NCBI GenBank assembly: GCA_021737905.1
Contig: JAIPDA010000003.1
Span: 1 to 30,334 of the forward strand
DNA: 30,334 nt
Source: Rhodoferax sp.
Lineage (GTDB): Bacteria; Pseudomonadota; Gammaproteobacteria; Burkholderiales; Burkholderiaceae_C
Direction: 5' to 3'
The position numbers and the translations under genes are program-made. The notes under the pieces were generated by a model. It ran no database searches. It was given only the letters and a program-made list of their open reading frames with translations, and had not been told where the DNA came from. Below are positions 1 through 8,447 of this stretch, piece after piece. The first letter of the stretch is position 1; each line of letters opens with the position of its first letter.

Positions 1-226
1 CGAGAAAATCGAGATGGAAATACGTGCGGCGGAATTCGCCATCGGTAATAGATTTGAGCCCCACGCTTTGCTGGAACTGCACGATCTCGGTGATGGCTTT
101 GTCTTCAACGGCACGCAGCTGCTCAGGCGTGATTTTTCCTGAAGCCTTGTCCGCCCTGGCCTCCAGGAGGTAAGCGGGGCGCAGAAAGCTGCCAACGTGG
201 TCGTAACGTGCGGGAAGTTTTGCCAT
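1..226 (-). CDS. MetE-like methyltransferase (5-methyltetrahydropteroyltriglutamate-homocysteine methyltransferase C-terminal family), N-terminal part
   Basis: Only the first 75 codons lie in the window; the gene runs off the left edge. The start is the ATG at 226, reading MAKLPARYDHVGSFLRP. The HVGSFLRP stretch near residues 10-17 and the ITDGEFRR stretch near residues 60-67 are typical of the short cobalamin-independent methionine synthase II family (YxjG/YxjH type), which carries only the zinc/homocysteine-binding half of MetE. Such proteins are usually about 370 residues and transfer methyl groups to a thiol, often homocysteine; the true methyl donor and acceptor cannot be told from this fragment. 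It diverges from the peptide ABC operon across about 220 bases in which I see no convincing promoter or riboswitch. Confidence 0.8.
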   Translation of the reverse strand, partial: MAKLPARYDHVGSFLRPAYLLEARADKASGKITPEQLRAVEDKAITEIVQFQQSVGLKSITDGEFRRTYFHLDFL

Positions 227-448
227 TGCAATGAGGCTCCAAAATAAAAAAACGGATGAGAAAGTCAACCGTATGGAGCCAAGTATGGCACGTGTTTTGG
301 GCAATCATCTGCCACCAACAGGCGTGATAGTTTTTGCGTTCCTAGGCTCTTGAGCGCTGCATCATGGCGAACAGAGCCGCTAAGGATAAACCCTTGGGAC
401 AGACGGGTGCAGCTTGCGGCATATTCATACTTTTTAAAGAAAATCACC

Positions 449-2032
449 ATGAACCTGAAAACCAACCTTCTCGTTGCTGCTTTGTTGGCTGCTGCGCTCC
501 CAATGGCTGCTCAGGCCAAGCCTTTCAAATGGTCCAGCGCCAGTGATATTCCCACCTTAGACATTCATTCCCAGAACAATGCCCTGGGCAATGGTGTTCA
601 TGCCGCCATTTATGAATCGCTGGTTTACTACAACAGCCAGAGCTTCAAGATAGAGCCTTTGCTGGCAACGTCCTGGCGCGAGGTGTCCGGCACCCAATGG
701 CGCTTTAATTTGCGCTCGGGCGTGAAGTTCAGCGATGGCACTGCGCTGACGGCGGATGACGTCGTGTTTTCTCTGAACCGCGCCATGGCAAAGACCTCCA
801 ACTACGCGGTCTACACCCAAGGTATCGACAAGGTTGTCAAAGTCAATGACAGCACGGTTGACATCATGATGAAAGGCCCCAATCCGGTTTTGCTCAACCA
901 GCTGACCGAGCTTCGCATCATGAGCCGGGCCTGGGCAGACAAAAACAAGTCGCAGGAACCCAAGGACATCAGAACCAAAGACGAAAGCTTTGCTCACCGC
1001 AACGCCATGGGCAGCGGACCGTTCATGGTCAAAGAGTGGCAGCCCGACCAGAAACTGGTGCTGGTGCGCAACCCCGCCTGGTGGGGTGCAGCCAGTGCGC
1101 AGACCAATGTCACAGAGATTATTTACACCCCGATCAAGCAGGAGAACACCCGCACCGCGGCCATGCTGTCGGGTGAGATTGACTTCATTCTGGACCCCAG
1201 CCCGCAAGACCTTGCCAGACTGCGCGCCAGCGCGAACCTGAAGGTCATCGACGGCGTTGAAAACCGCACCATCTTTTTGGGTATGGACCAGTTCCGTGAT
1301 GAATTGCCAGGCTCCAACGTGAAGGGCAAAAACCCTCTCAAGGATGTGAAGGTGCGCAAGGCGCTTTACCAGGCGATCGATATTGAAGCCATTCACAAAG
1401 TGACGATGCGCGGCATGAGCCAGGTGTCGGGTGCGCTGGTGGCGCCGCAGGTTGCGGGCTGGACCGAGGCAGTGAACCGCCGCCATCCCTTTGACCTGGC
1501 TGAATCCCGCAAGCTGCTGGCTGAGGCGGGTTACCCGCAGGGTTTCGAGGTTGACTTTGCCTGCCCCAACAACCGCTACATCAATGACGAAGAAATTTGC
1601 CAGGCCGTGACAGCCATGTGGGCCAAGGCGGGCATCAAGGCCAAGCTGCGCACTTTGCCGCTGGTGACTTATTTCCCGCTCATTCAGCGCTATGAGGCCA
1701 GTATCTACATGCTCGGCTGGGGCGTGCCGACATTTGACGCGCTCTACAGCCTGCAGTCCCTGACCCGCAGCGTCGGCACCGGCGGTGACGGCAACTACAA
1801 CGTCGGGCGTTACAGCAACACCCGCATGGACTACATCGTCGACCGCATCAAGACCGAGACCGATCAGCCTGTGCGAAAGCGCCTGCTCACCGAGGGCTTG
1901 CAGCTGCAAAACGACACGGTGGCCCACATACCGCTGCACAACCAGATCATTCCCTGGGCCATGAAAAAGAACATTGATGTGGTTCATCGCGCCGACAACC
2001 GGCTGGACTGGCGTCTGATCAAGGTCAACTAA
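449..2032 (+). CDS. ABC transporter substrate-binding protein, peptide/nickel family 5 (DppA-like)
   Basis: The protein is 527 residues. The ATG at 449 is preferred over upstream in-frame starts because it gives a clean signal peptide: MNLK, a hydrophobic run, then MAAQA, with cleavage likely after residue 23. There is no lipobox cysteine, so it should be a free periplasmic protein. The body (TLDIHSQNNALGNGVHAAIY, then FNLRSGVKFSDGTALTADDV) is the classic family 5 solute-binding fold that delivers di- or oligopeptides, or in some members nickel, glutathione or opines, to a DppBC-type membrane channel. It is the first gene of a five-gene set (binding protein, two permeases, two ATPases) on the same strand. 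The ligand is unknown; a peptide is the default guess. The ribosome binding site is weak (AAAGA around 436-440). Confidence 0.9.
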   Translation: MNLKTNLLVAALLAAALPMAAQAKPFKWSSASDIPTLDIHSQNNALGNGVHAAIYESLVYYNSQSFKIEPLLATSWREVSGTQWRFNLRSGVKFSDGTALTADDVVFSLNRAMAKTSNYAVYTQGIDKVVKVNDSTVDIMMKGPNPVLLNQLTELRIMSRAWADKNKSQEPKDIRTKDESFAHRNAMGSGPFMVKEWQPDQKLVLVRNPAWWGAASAQTNVTEIIYTPIKQENTRTAAMLSGEIDFILDPSPQDLARLRASANLKVIDGVENRTIFLGMDQFRDELPGSNVKGKNPLKDVKVRKALYQAIDIEAIHKVTMRGMSQVSGALVAPQVAGWTEAVNRRHPFDLAESRKLLAEAGYPQGFEVDFACPNNRYINDEEICQAVTAMWAKAGIKAKLRTLPLVTYFPLIQRYEASIYMLGWGVPTFDALYSLQSLTRSVGTGGDGNYNVGRYSNTRMDYIVDRIKTETDQPVRKRLLTEGLQLQNDTVAHIPLHNQIIPWAMKKNIDVVHRADNRLDWRLIKVN

Positions 2033-2050
2033 AGTCAGACTTTCATCCCT

Positions 2051-2077
2051 CAAACCCCGCCCTCTGGGCGGGGTTTG
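2051..2077 (+). terminator. GC-rich hairpin between binding-protein and permease genes (attenuator or mRNA stabiliser)
   Basis: A perfect 12-base inverted repeat (2051-2062 CAAACCCCGCCC pairing with 2066-2077) with a 3-base loop lies 18 bases after the stop of the binding-protein gene. No T-run follows, so it is unlikely to be a complete terminator. Its place between a binding-protein gene and its permeases fits partial termination or protection of the upstream mRNA from 3' decay, which keeps binding protein in excess. Confidence 0.7.
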
Positions 2078-2112
2078 CATTGGCTCACTGCTGACTTGTC
2101 CATGTACCACTG

Positions 2113-3084
2113 ATGTTCGTTTTCATTCTCCGCCGCCTGATCCAAGCCATTGTGGTGATGGTCTGCGTGGCGTTCATTGCCTTCATGTTGTTTCAGTATG
2201 TGGGTGACCCGGTGGTGACTCTGCTCGGCCAGGACGCTTTGCCTGAGCAAATTGCACAGCTGCGTGCCGACCTGGGGCTGGACCAGCCTTTCTTTGTGCA
2301 GTTCTGGTACTTTTTGCTGAACGCTGTTCAGGGTGAGTTCGGGCTGAGCCTGCGCCAGGGTGTCAAAGTCTCCGGGCTGCTGGCAGAGCGCTTTCCGGCC
2401 ACGCTGGAGCTTGCGCTGGTGGCTGCCGTCATGGCTTTGTCTTTAGGTATCCCGATGGGCGTGTATGCCGCGCTCAAGCGGGGTACTTTCACCAGCCAGA
2501 TCTTCATGATGGTGTCATTGCTGGGCGTGTCGCTGCCGACCTTTTTGATCGGCATTTTGCTGATACTGATCTTTGCGGTCTTGCTGGGTTGGTTTCCGAG
2601 TTTCGGGCGCGGCGAGGTGACCCAACTGGGGTTTTGGAGCACCGGATTGTTAACCGCCAAAGGCTGGCACCACATCACCTTGCCTGCCATCACGTTGGCG
2701 GTGTTCCAGCTGACCCTGATCATGCGCCTGGTGCGCGCCGAAATGCTGGAAGTGCTGCGCACCGACTACATCAAGTTCGCCCGCGCCCGCGGCCTGAGCA
2801 GCAACGTCATTCACTTTGGTCACGCCCTGAAAAATACCCTGGTGCCCGTCATCACCATCACGGGCCTGCAACTGGGCTCGCTGATCGCGTTTGCCATCAT
2901 CACCGAGACGGTGTTCCAGTGGCCCGGCATGGGCCTGCTGTTCATTCAGGCGGTGACCTTTGCCGACATTCCCGTGATGGCCGCCTATCTGTGTCTGATT
3001 GCCCTGATCTTTGTGGTGATCAACCTGGTGGTGGACCTGCTGTATTTTGTCGTTGATCCGCGCCTGCGCGTCGATCACTCCTGA
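2113..3084 (+). CDS. ABC transporter permease, DppB/OppB family
   Basis: The 323-residue integral membrane protein starts MFVFILRRLIQAI, the conserved N-terminal helix of DppB/OppB/GsiC permeases, followed by the usual large periplasmic loop (residues about 35-95) and five further helices. The EAA loop that docks on the ATPase is visible at about residues 218-240 (DYIKFARARGLSS). It forms half of the inner-membrane channel with the next gene. The stop is 9 bases before the next start, so the two are co-transcribed and probably translationally linked. No clear Shine-Dalgarno is seen in front of the ATG at 2113. Length and helix pattern are normal for the family. Confidence 0.92.
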   Translation: MFVFILRRLIQAIVVMVCVAFIAFMLFQYVGDPVVTLLGQDALPEQIAQLRADLGLDQPFFVQFWYFLLNAVQGEFGLSLRQGVKVSGLLAERFPATLELALVAAVMALSLGIPMGVYAALKRGTFTSQIFMMVSLLGVSLPTFLIGILLILIFAVLLGWFPSFGRGEVTQLGFWSTGLLTAKGWHHITLPAITLAVFQLTLIMRLVRAEMLEVLRTDYIKFARARGLSSNVIHFGHALKNTLVPVITITGLQLGSLIAFAIITETVFQWPGMGLLFIQAVTFADIPVMAAYLCLIALIFVVINLVVDLLYFVVDPRLRVDHS

Positions 3085-3092
3085 GGTATTGC

Positions 3093-4004
3093 ATGCGCAA
3101 TTGGCTGGCCCGGATGGGCGACACAGACATAGGCTACAGCTTTCGCCACTCCCCGGTGGCGATGGCTGCGGCGCTGGTGGCCTTTACCTGTCTTTTTTGT
3201 GCCTTGTTCGCTAACGTGGTGGCGCCGCACAACCCGTTTGATCTGGCCACCCTGGAGCTGTCTGATGCGCGGCTGCCACCCGTGTGGCAAGAAGGCGGCA
3301 AGACAAGCTATTTGCTTGGAACCGATGACCAGGGGCGGGATATTTTGTCCGCGCTGATGTTTGGCGCACGCATCTCGCTGCTGGTGGGCCTGGCCTCGGT
3401 GCTGCTGTCGGTGGCGCTGGGTGTCGGTCTGGGTTTGGTTGCGGGCTTTTTCGGCGGTGCACTGGATGCCTTCATCATGCGCTTGTGCGATGTGATGCTT
3501 TCTTTTCCCGCGATTCTGGTGGCCTTGCTGATCGCCGGTGTGGGGCGGGCCATGTTTCCAAATGCCGATGAATCGCTGGCCTTTGGCGTGTTGATCATTT
3601 CGATTTCGCTCACAGGCTGGGTGCAGTATGCGCGCACGGTGCGCGGCTCCACCATGGTGGAGCGGGGCAAGGAATATGTGCAGGCAGCCCGGGTGACCGG
3701 GGTGGCGCCGGTGCGCATCATGGCGCGCCATGTGCTACCCAACGTGCTGGGGCCGGTGCTGGTGCTGGCAACCATTCAGGTCGCCACAGCCATCCTCACA
3801 GAGGCCACACTGTCATTTCTGGGCGTGGGCTCGCCACCAACGGCGCCGTCTCTGGGGACTTTGATCCGGGTTGGCAACGACTACCTTTTTTCGGGTGAGT
3901 GGTGGATCACTGTTTTTCCGGGCGCCATGCTGGTGGTGATTGCCTTGAGTGTCAATTTGCTGGGCGACTGGTTGCGCGATGCGCTCAACCCGCGTCTGCG
4001 CTAG
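3093..4004 (+). CDS. ABC transporter permease, DppC/OppC family
   Basis: The 303-residue protein has the N-terminal cytoplasmic segment and first helix (about residues 20-42) of OppC_N, the family-typical periplasmic stretch GTDDQGRDILSALMFGARIS, and the EAA docking loop (KEYVQAARVTGVAPVRIMAR) before the last helices. It pairs with the upstream permease to form the translocation path. It ends NPRLR, as most DppC proteins do. The next gene starts 18 bases later. GAG in the CCTGAGG just upstream is a plausible ribosome binding site. Confidence 0.92.
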   Translation: MRNWLARMGDTDIGYSFRHSPVAMAAALVAFTCLFCALFANVVAPHNPFDLATLELSDARLPPVWQEGGKTSYLLGTDDQGRDILSALMFGARISLLVGLASVLLSVALGVGLGLVAGFFGGALDAFIMRLCDVMLSFPAILVALLIAGVGRAMFPNADESLAFGVLIISISLTGWVQYARTVRGSTMVERGKEYVQAARVTGVAPVRIMARHVLPNVLGPVLVLATIQVATAILTEATLSFLGVGSPPTAPSLGTLIRVGNDYLFSGEWWITVFPGAMLVVIALSVNLLGDWLRDALNPRLR

Positions 4005-4021
4005 TGGAGCCCCGAGACGGT

Positions 4022-4993
4022 ATGAACAACAGCCTGCTGCAGGTGAAAAACCTGGTTGTCGAGTTTCCCGGCCGGCACGGCACGCTGCGGGCGCTGGACG
4101 GTATTTCTTTTGACATTGCACCGGGTGAAATTCTGGGCGTGGTGGGTGAGTCGGGCGCCGGCAAGTCGCTGACCGGCGCGTCCATCATCGGTTTGCTGGA
4201 GCCGCCCGGGCGCATCGTCAGCGGAGAAATTTTGCTGGAAGGCCAGCGCATCGATAACTTGTCGTCTGATCAAATGCGGCCCATCCGCGGGCGCAAGATC
4301 GGGGCGATTTTTCAGGATCCGCTGACCTCGCTGAACCCGCTCTACAGTGTTGGCCGGCAGCTGACTGAAACCATCCTGGCGCATTTGCCGATGTCTGCCG
4401 CGCAGGCCAGGCGGCGGGCCATTGATTTGCTGCAGGATACCGGCATTCCTGCCGCTGAACAGCGCATTGACCATTTTCCGCACCAGTTCAGCGGCGGCAT
4501 GCGTCAGCGGGTGGTGATTGCGCTGGCGCTGGCCGCAGAGCCCCGTTTGATCGTGGCCGACGAACCGACCACCGCGCTGGACGTGTCCATTCAGGCTCAG
4601 ATCATCAGCTTGCTCAAAAAACTGTGCCGCGAGCGCGGCGCGGCGGTGATGCTGATCACCCATGACATGGGCGTGATTGCCGAGACCTGTGACCGCGTCG
4701 CCGTCATGTACGCCGGCCGGGTGGCCGAGATCGGCAAGGTGCACGATGTCATCAACCGTTCGGCCCACCCCTATACCGCCGGGTTGATGGCGGCCATACC
4801 CGATATCACCCAGGACCGTGAAAACCTTTTTCAGATTGATGGCACGATGCCGCGGCTGAACGCCATTCCCGCGGGCTGCGCCTTCAACCCGCGCTGCAAG
4901 CGCAGCATTGAAAAATGCCGGCAGCAACGCCCTGAACTCATGGACGCCGGCACCAGCCGGGCGGCCTGCTGGTTGCACGAAGGCCAGGCATGA
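4022..4993 (+). CDS. ABC transporter ATP-binding protein, DppD/OppD family
   Basis: The 323-residue ATPase powers the peptide-type importer. Walker A is GESGAGKS at residues 42-49, the Q-loop is FQDP (97-100), the signature is FSGGM (156-160), Walker B is LIVADEP (176-182) and the H-loop is ITHDMG. The C-terminal extension CAFNPRCKRSIEKC is the cysteine-containing oligo_HPY tail of OppD/DppD-type subunits. The ATG at 4022 was chosen over an in-frame start at 3899 because the longer version would overlap the upstream permease and add a non-conserved 41 residues; MNNSLLQVKNLVVEF is the normal N-terminus. It overlaps the next gene by four bases (ATGA), a sign of coupled translation. Confidence 0.93.
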   Translation: MNNSLLQVKNLVVEFPGRHGTLRALDGISFDIAPGEILGVVGESGAGKSLTGASIIGLLEPPGRIVSGEILLEGQRIDNLSSDQMRPIRGRKIGAIFQDPLTSLNPLYSVGRQLTETILAHLPMSAAQARRRAIDLLQDTGIPAAEQRIDHFPHQFSGGMRQRVVIALALAAEPRLIVADEPTTALDVSIQAQIISLLKKLCRERGAAVMLITHDMGVIAETCDRVAVMYAGRVAEIGKVHDVINRSAHPYTAGLMAAIPDITQDRENLFQIDGTMPRLNAIPAGCAFNPRCKRSIEKCRQQRPELMDAGTSRAACWLHEGQA

Positions 4994-5991
4994 CGGCAAC
5001 GACACCCCTGATTCAGGTCAGCAACATCGCCAAGAGTTTTGACGTCTCGGCGCCCTGGCTCAACCGCGTGATTGAGCGCAAGCCGCGCCTGCTGCTGCAC
5101 GCAGTTGACGGCGTCAGTTTCGAGATTGAAAAAGGCAAAACACTGGCCCTGGTGGGCGAATCGGGTTGCGGCAAAAGTACGGTGGCGCGCTTGCTGGTCG
5201 GTTTGTATTCACCCAGCCGGGGTGAAGTGAAATTTGACGGGCAGGATGTTCACAAGGTGCTTGAAACGCCGCCCGGACGCGCGCTTCGCCGCCGCATCCA
5301 GATGATCTTTCAAGACCCCTACGCCAGCCTGAACCCGCGCTGGACGGTCGAGAGCATTGTGGGCGAGCCGCTTTATGAGCATGGTCTGATCACCGAGCCG
5401 GTGGCCTTGCGCAGCCGGGTAGAGGAGTTGTTGGAGTCGGTTGGCTTGAGTGCGCTGGACCGGCTCAAGTACCCGCACCAGTTCTCAGGTGGGCAGCGCC
5501 AGCGTATTTCGATTGCGCGCGCGCTGGCCAGCAAGCCGGAGTTTCTGGTGTGCGATGAGCCCACCTCCGCGCTGGATGTTTCTGTGCAGGCGCAGGTGCT
5601 CAACATCATGAAGGACCTGCAACGCCAGCGCGGCCTGACCTACCTGTTCATTTCTCACAATCTGGCGGTGGTTCGGCATGTCAGCGACCATGTGGGCGTG
5701 ATGTACCTGGGCCGTTTGGTGGAGTTGGCCGACAAGCAAACCCTGTTTGCGCAACCACGCCACCCCTACACCCAGATGTTGCTGGACGCCATTCCCAAAA
5801 TGCACGAAACCGGCCGGGCCCGCACCCCGGTGCAGGGCGAAGTGCCCAACCCGCTGAACCCGCCCAGCGGTTGTACCTTTCATCCGCGTTGCCCGCATGC
5901 CAATGAGCGTTGCCGCGCCGAGCGTCCGGCGCTGCTATGGCTGGGTGGCGTGCGCATTGCCTGCCATGCCGTGGAAGAGGGTCGAATTTAA
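4990..5991 (+). CDS. ABC transporter ATP-binding protein, DppF/OppF family
   Basis: The 333-residue partner ATPase shows Walker A GESGCGKST (residues 56-64), FQDP (107-110), signature FSGGQ (165-169), Walker B FLVCDEP (185-191) and the C-terminal oligo_HPY tail (GCTFHPRCPHANERC). The stretch at residues 20-40 between the first strands (APWLNRVIERKPRLLLHAVD) is the insertion usual in OppF-type subunits. It overlaps the upstream ATPase gene by four bases. It completes a full DppABCDF-type set, so the importer should be functional. Only 48 bases separate its stop from the sugar-dehydrogenase gene, with no terminator visible, so that gene may share the transcript. Confidence 0.93.
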   Translation: MTATTPLIQVSNIAKSFDVSAPWLNRVIERKPRLLLHAVDGVSFEIEKGKTLALVGESGCGKSTVARLLVGLYSPSRGEVKFDGQDVHKVLETPPGRALRRRIQMIFQDPYASLNPRWTVESIVGEPLYEHGLITEPVALRSRVEELLESVGLSALDRLKYPHQFSGGQRQRISIARALASKPEFLVCDEPTSALDVSVQAQVLNIMKDLQRQRGLTYLFISHNLAVVRHVSDHVGVMYLGRLVELADKQTLFAQPRHPYTQMLLDAIPKMHETGRARTPVQGEVPNPLNPPSGCTFHPRCPHANERCRAERPALLWLGGVRIACHAVEEGRI

Positions 5992-6039
5992 AGCCCTGTA
6001 AATTGGCTCTCTTTGAGCTTGTCGATACCATAACGCCTC

Positions 6040-7185
6040 ATGACAATCTCAACTTTTCGAGCTCTCTTTGTCCTGCTCATTGCTGGCTTGGCTGGCCTCA
6101 GCGCTTTGGCGCAGGAAAAGTCGTCGGTCATCAACTCCGAAAGACACGCGTTTCGTGTTACCAGTTTGTTGACTGGTTTGGACAACCCCTGGTCCATGGC
6201 TTTTTTGCCGGATGGGCGAATGCTGATCACCGAACGGGCCGGACGTTTGCGCCGGGTGGGGCAAGATTTCAAATTGGACCCCAAGCCGATTGAAGGTTTG
6301 CCAGACGTCGTGGCGCAAGGTCAGGGTGGTTTGTTGGATGTGGTTTTGCACCCGCAGTACGCACAAAACGGCTGGATTTACTGGGCTTACAACGCGCCTG
6401 GGGCGGGCGGTTGGGGCACGGCCTTGGCGCGCGGCAAATTGCAAGGTCACCGCATGACCGATGTACAGGTGCTCTTTAGCATGCAGCGCAAAACGCGTTC
6501 AAGTCATCACTTCGGCGGGCGCATTGTGATTGACCAGGCCGGGATGCTGTACCTGACCCTGGGCGATCGGGGTGACCAGGCACGGGCCCAAAAACTGGAC
6601 GACCATGCCGGCTCTGTCATTCGCCTGTATGACGACGGGCGTGTGCCGGCCAACAACCCCTACACAAGGCAAGCAGGGGCTTTGCACGAAAAATGGACGC
6701 TGGGCAATCGCAACATGCAAGGGGCTGCGCTGCACCCCGTCACCGGCGAGCTTTGGACCCACGAGCACGGACCGCAGGGCGGTGACGAGGTCAACGTGAT
6801 GCGATCGGGTCTGAATTACGGCTGGCCCGTGGTCACCTACGGGGTGAACTACGGTCTGGGTACCAAAATTGGTGAAGGTCAGACCAAACCTGGCATGGTT
6901 CAACCTGTGCATGTATGGGTTCCGTCGATTGCACCATCGGGCATGGCTTTTGTGAGCGGTTCACAGTTTCCACAATGGCATGGCAATTTGCTGGTGGGTG
7001 CCTTGGCGGGACAAATGCTGCTGCGTTTGACGCTGGATGGCGAGAAAGTCATCAAGGAAGAGCGATTGCTGCAAGGCCGGGTAGGCCGCATTCGCGACGT
7101 CCGCATGGGCCCGGACGGGTTTGTTTACCTGTTGACCGACGAAGCGCAAGGGCGGCTACTCAGGCTCGAGCCCGTCAAGCCTTGA
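6040..7185 (+). CDS. Exported PQQ-dependent sugar dehydrogenase, soluble aldose dehydrogenase (Asd/YliI) family
   Basis: The 381-residue protein has a signal peptide (hydrophobic residues 8-23, cleavage after ALA at about 24) and a six-bladed beta-propeller of the GSDH family. Recognisable features are LDNPWSMAFLPDGRMLITER (48-66), GQGGLLDVVLHP (94-105), the histidine pair in SSHHFGG (156-157; the family has its catalytic base here) and HEHGPQGGDEVN in the second half. Family members oxidise aldoses in the periplasm using PQQ. No PQQ synthesis genes are in the window, so cofactor supply is unknown. The gene follows the peptide ABC operon by 48 bases. A link between peptide import and sugar oxidation is not obvious, so shared transcription may be coincidental. 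Confidence 0.88.
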   Translation: MTISTFRALFVLLIAGLAGLSALAQEKSSVINSERHAFRVTSLLTGLDNPWSMAFLPDGRMLITERAGRLRRVGQDFKLDPKPIEGLPDVVAQGQGGLLDVVLHPQYAQNGWIYWAYNAPGAGGWGTALARGKLQGHRMTDVQVLFSMQRKTRSSHHFGGRIVIDQAGMLYLTLGDRGDQARAQKLDDHAGSVIRLYDDGRVPANNPYTRQAGALHEKWTLGNRNMQGAALHPVTGELWTHEHGPQGGDEVNVMRSGLNYGWPVVTYGVNYGLGTKIGEGQTKPGMVQPVHVWVPSIAPSGMAFVSGSQFPQWHGNLLVGALAGQMLLRLTLDGEKVIKEERLLQGRVGRIRDVRMGPDGFVYLLTDEAQGRLLRLEPVKP

Positions 7186-7238
7186 CACGCGGTGGTGTGA
7201 ATGGGTTCGCGTATCTGGGTTAAAACCAGAGCGCTGCT

Positions 7239-8447
7239 TTAAAACGCTGGCAACAAACGGGGCATGATGAATTGTCCTTCGCCCCATTTTTCTGTTTTCG
7301 TGAGGTGTCCGTTCGCTGTGTCTATGACGGTTTGGGTGACTTGATGGCCCGCCTCTTCAAGCGATATGTCTCCAGAGATGAGGCGAGTGAGCTTGACATC
7401 AATACCGTCTGACCAGAGCTTCACGGTGTGTGGATTGCCACAAAGTTTGAGCGTTGGCGCCAGCGGATTGCCGGAAGGGTTGAAAACGCCCATCGAAAAA
7501 AGCGTGATCTGCGCGCCTGCGGCCACCATGCCGGTCATGGAACAAGGGCTGAAGAACGGTGTATCCATAAAGTACAGCCCCGGCCCGGCAGGCGGCTGAC
7601 CGAAAGACAGGCAGCCTTGAAAATGTGAATCACCGATCTTGCAAACTGCACCCATCGTTTTTTCCACCAGGGTGGTCAGACCGGCTTCAATGTTTTCGGC
7701 AGTAGGGTTCACACCTCGGTAATGGTCGCCGTCTCCCGCCATGCGTGTCTCGGTGATGGCGATGCAGTTGATGATGGCCTGCGCTATGTCCGGCGAAGCT
7801 GATTGAGCGCGTACCACCTCTTCTGCACCAATGAATTCTGCGGTTTCCGAGACGATGACACGGGCGCCATTTGCAATGGCATCGTCCACAAACCGACCCA
7901 CTGCAGGGTTTGAGCAGACTGCACTCGAAGCATCTGAGCCGCCGCACTCCAGAGCGAAGGTCAGCGCTGAAAAAGGGCAGGGTACTCTCACCTGCTCACG
8001 TATCTGCTGACTTAAGCGCTCAAGTGCTTGGCAAGCAAGCTTGATCGCGTTTTCCACGCCCTCGCCGTCCATCACTGCGAGCACCTCAACAGGCTTACCG
8101 GAGAAAAGCTTTTGCCAAGTCTGTGCAGCGCGCCGGTCGTGGCACAAGACCAGCGCAGCACCGATGTTGGGATGGTCAACAAGTTGCGCTATCACCTGGT
8201 CCTGTAATTGCGCGTCGGCCAGCTGCAGGCCTCTTTGAAATTCGCCTTTGATTTCCAATACGGGCTCGCCTTTGCCAGCCTCATGGCGCTGGGCTGCAAG
8301 TTCGGCGATACGGTTACTCAGTGCGACGGTTGAAATGACCGCCAGATGGTTGCGCACGCCTACGCGGCCATCCAGGCGGGCAAAACCCATGAAACTCAAA
8401 CCGCCGGTCATGGCTGTAGCAAGTGGCTTAGCTGCAGTTGTGGACAT
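7239..8447 (-). CDS. UxaA C-terminal family lyase large subunit (altronate dehydratase-like; candidate sulfolactate sulfo-lyase SuyB)
   Basis: The 402-residue protein begins close to FARLDGRVGVRNHL, the start of the catalytic half of D-altronate/galactarate dehydratases, and keeps LECGGSDA, EAGLTTLVEKTMGAV and YFMDTPFF, typical of this family of iron-dependent hydro-lyases. The SAF half is not fused but is encoded by the gene immediately upstream. That split (about 8 kDa plus 42 kDa) is how SuyA/SuyB, (R)-sulfolactate sulfo-lyase, is organised; some altronate dehydratases are split too. The ATG at 8447 is preferred because GGAGAG lies at proper spacing; this gives a 20-base overlap with the SAF gene. 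It lies across from a sulfonate-type ABC importer, which favours a C-S or C-O lyase acting on a sulfonated or hydroxylated acid. The exact substrate cannot be settled here. Confidence 0.85.
   Translation of the reverse strand: MSTTAAKPLATAMTGGLSFMGFARLDGRVGVRNHLAVISTVALSNRIAELAAQRHEAGKGEPVLEIKGEFQRGLQLADAQLQDQVIAQLVDHPNIGAALVLCHDRRAAQTWQKLFSGKPVEVLAVMDGEGVENAIKLACQALERLSQQIREQVRVPCPFSALTFALECGGSDASSAVCSNPAVGRFVDDAIANGARVIVSETAEFIGAEEVVRAQSASPDIAQAIINCIAITETRMAGDGDHYRGVNPTAENIEAGLTTLVEKTMGAVCKIGDSHFQGCLSFGQPPAGPGLYFMDTPFFSPCSMTGMVAAGAQITLFSMGVFNPSGNPLAPTLKLCGNPHTVKLWSDGIDVKLTRLISGDISLEEAGHQVTQTVIDTANGHLTKTEKWGEGQFIMPRLLPAF

Noticed and set aside
227..448. Promoter or riboswitch in the divergent region before the peptide ABC operon
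   Set aside because: No pair of boxes with proper spacing and no conserved riboswitch element could be recognised by eye.
557..2110. A 517-codon open frame antisense to the peptide-binding protein gene
   Set aside because: It mirrors a well-supported family 5 binding-protein gene, has no recognisable domain and its His/Val/Gly-rich composition is what high-GC antisense frames give.
4001..5005. A 334-codon frame antisense to the DppD-like gene
   Set aside because: Shadow of a gene with all ABC motifs; no domain or ribosome binding site of its own.
7186..7238. Terminator between the Asd-like gene and the convergent lyase gene
   Set aside because: Only a short imperfect repeat (CTGGGTT/AACCAG) is visible, without a T-run; not convincing.
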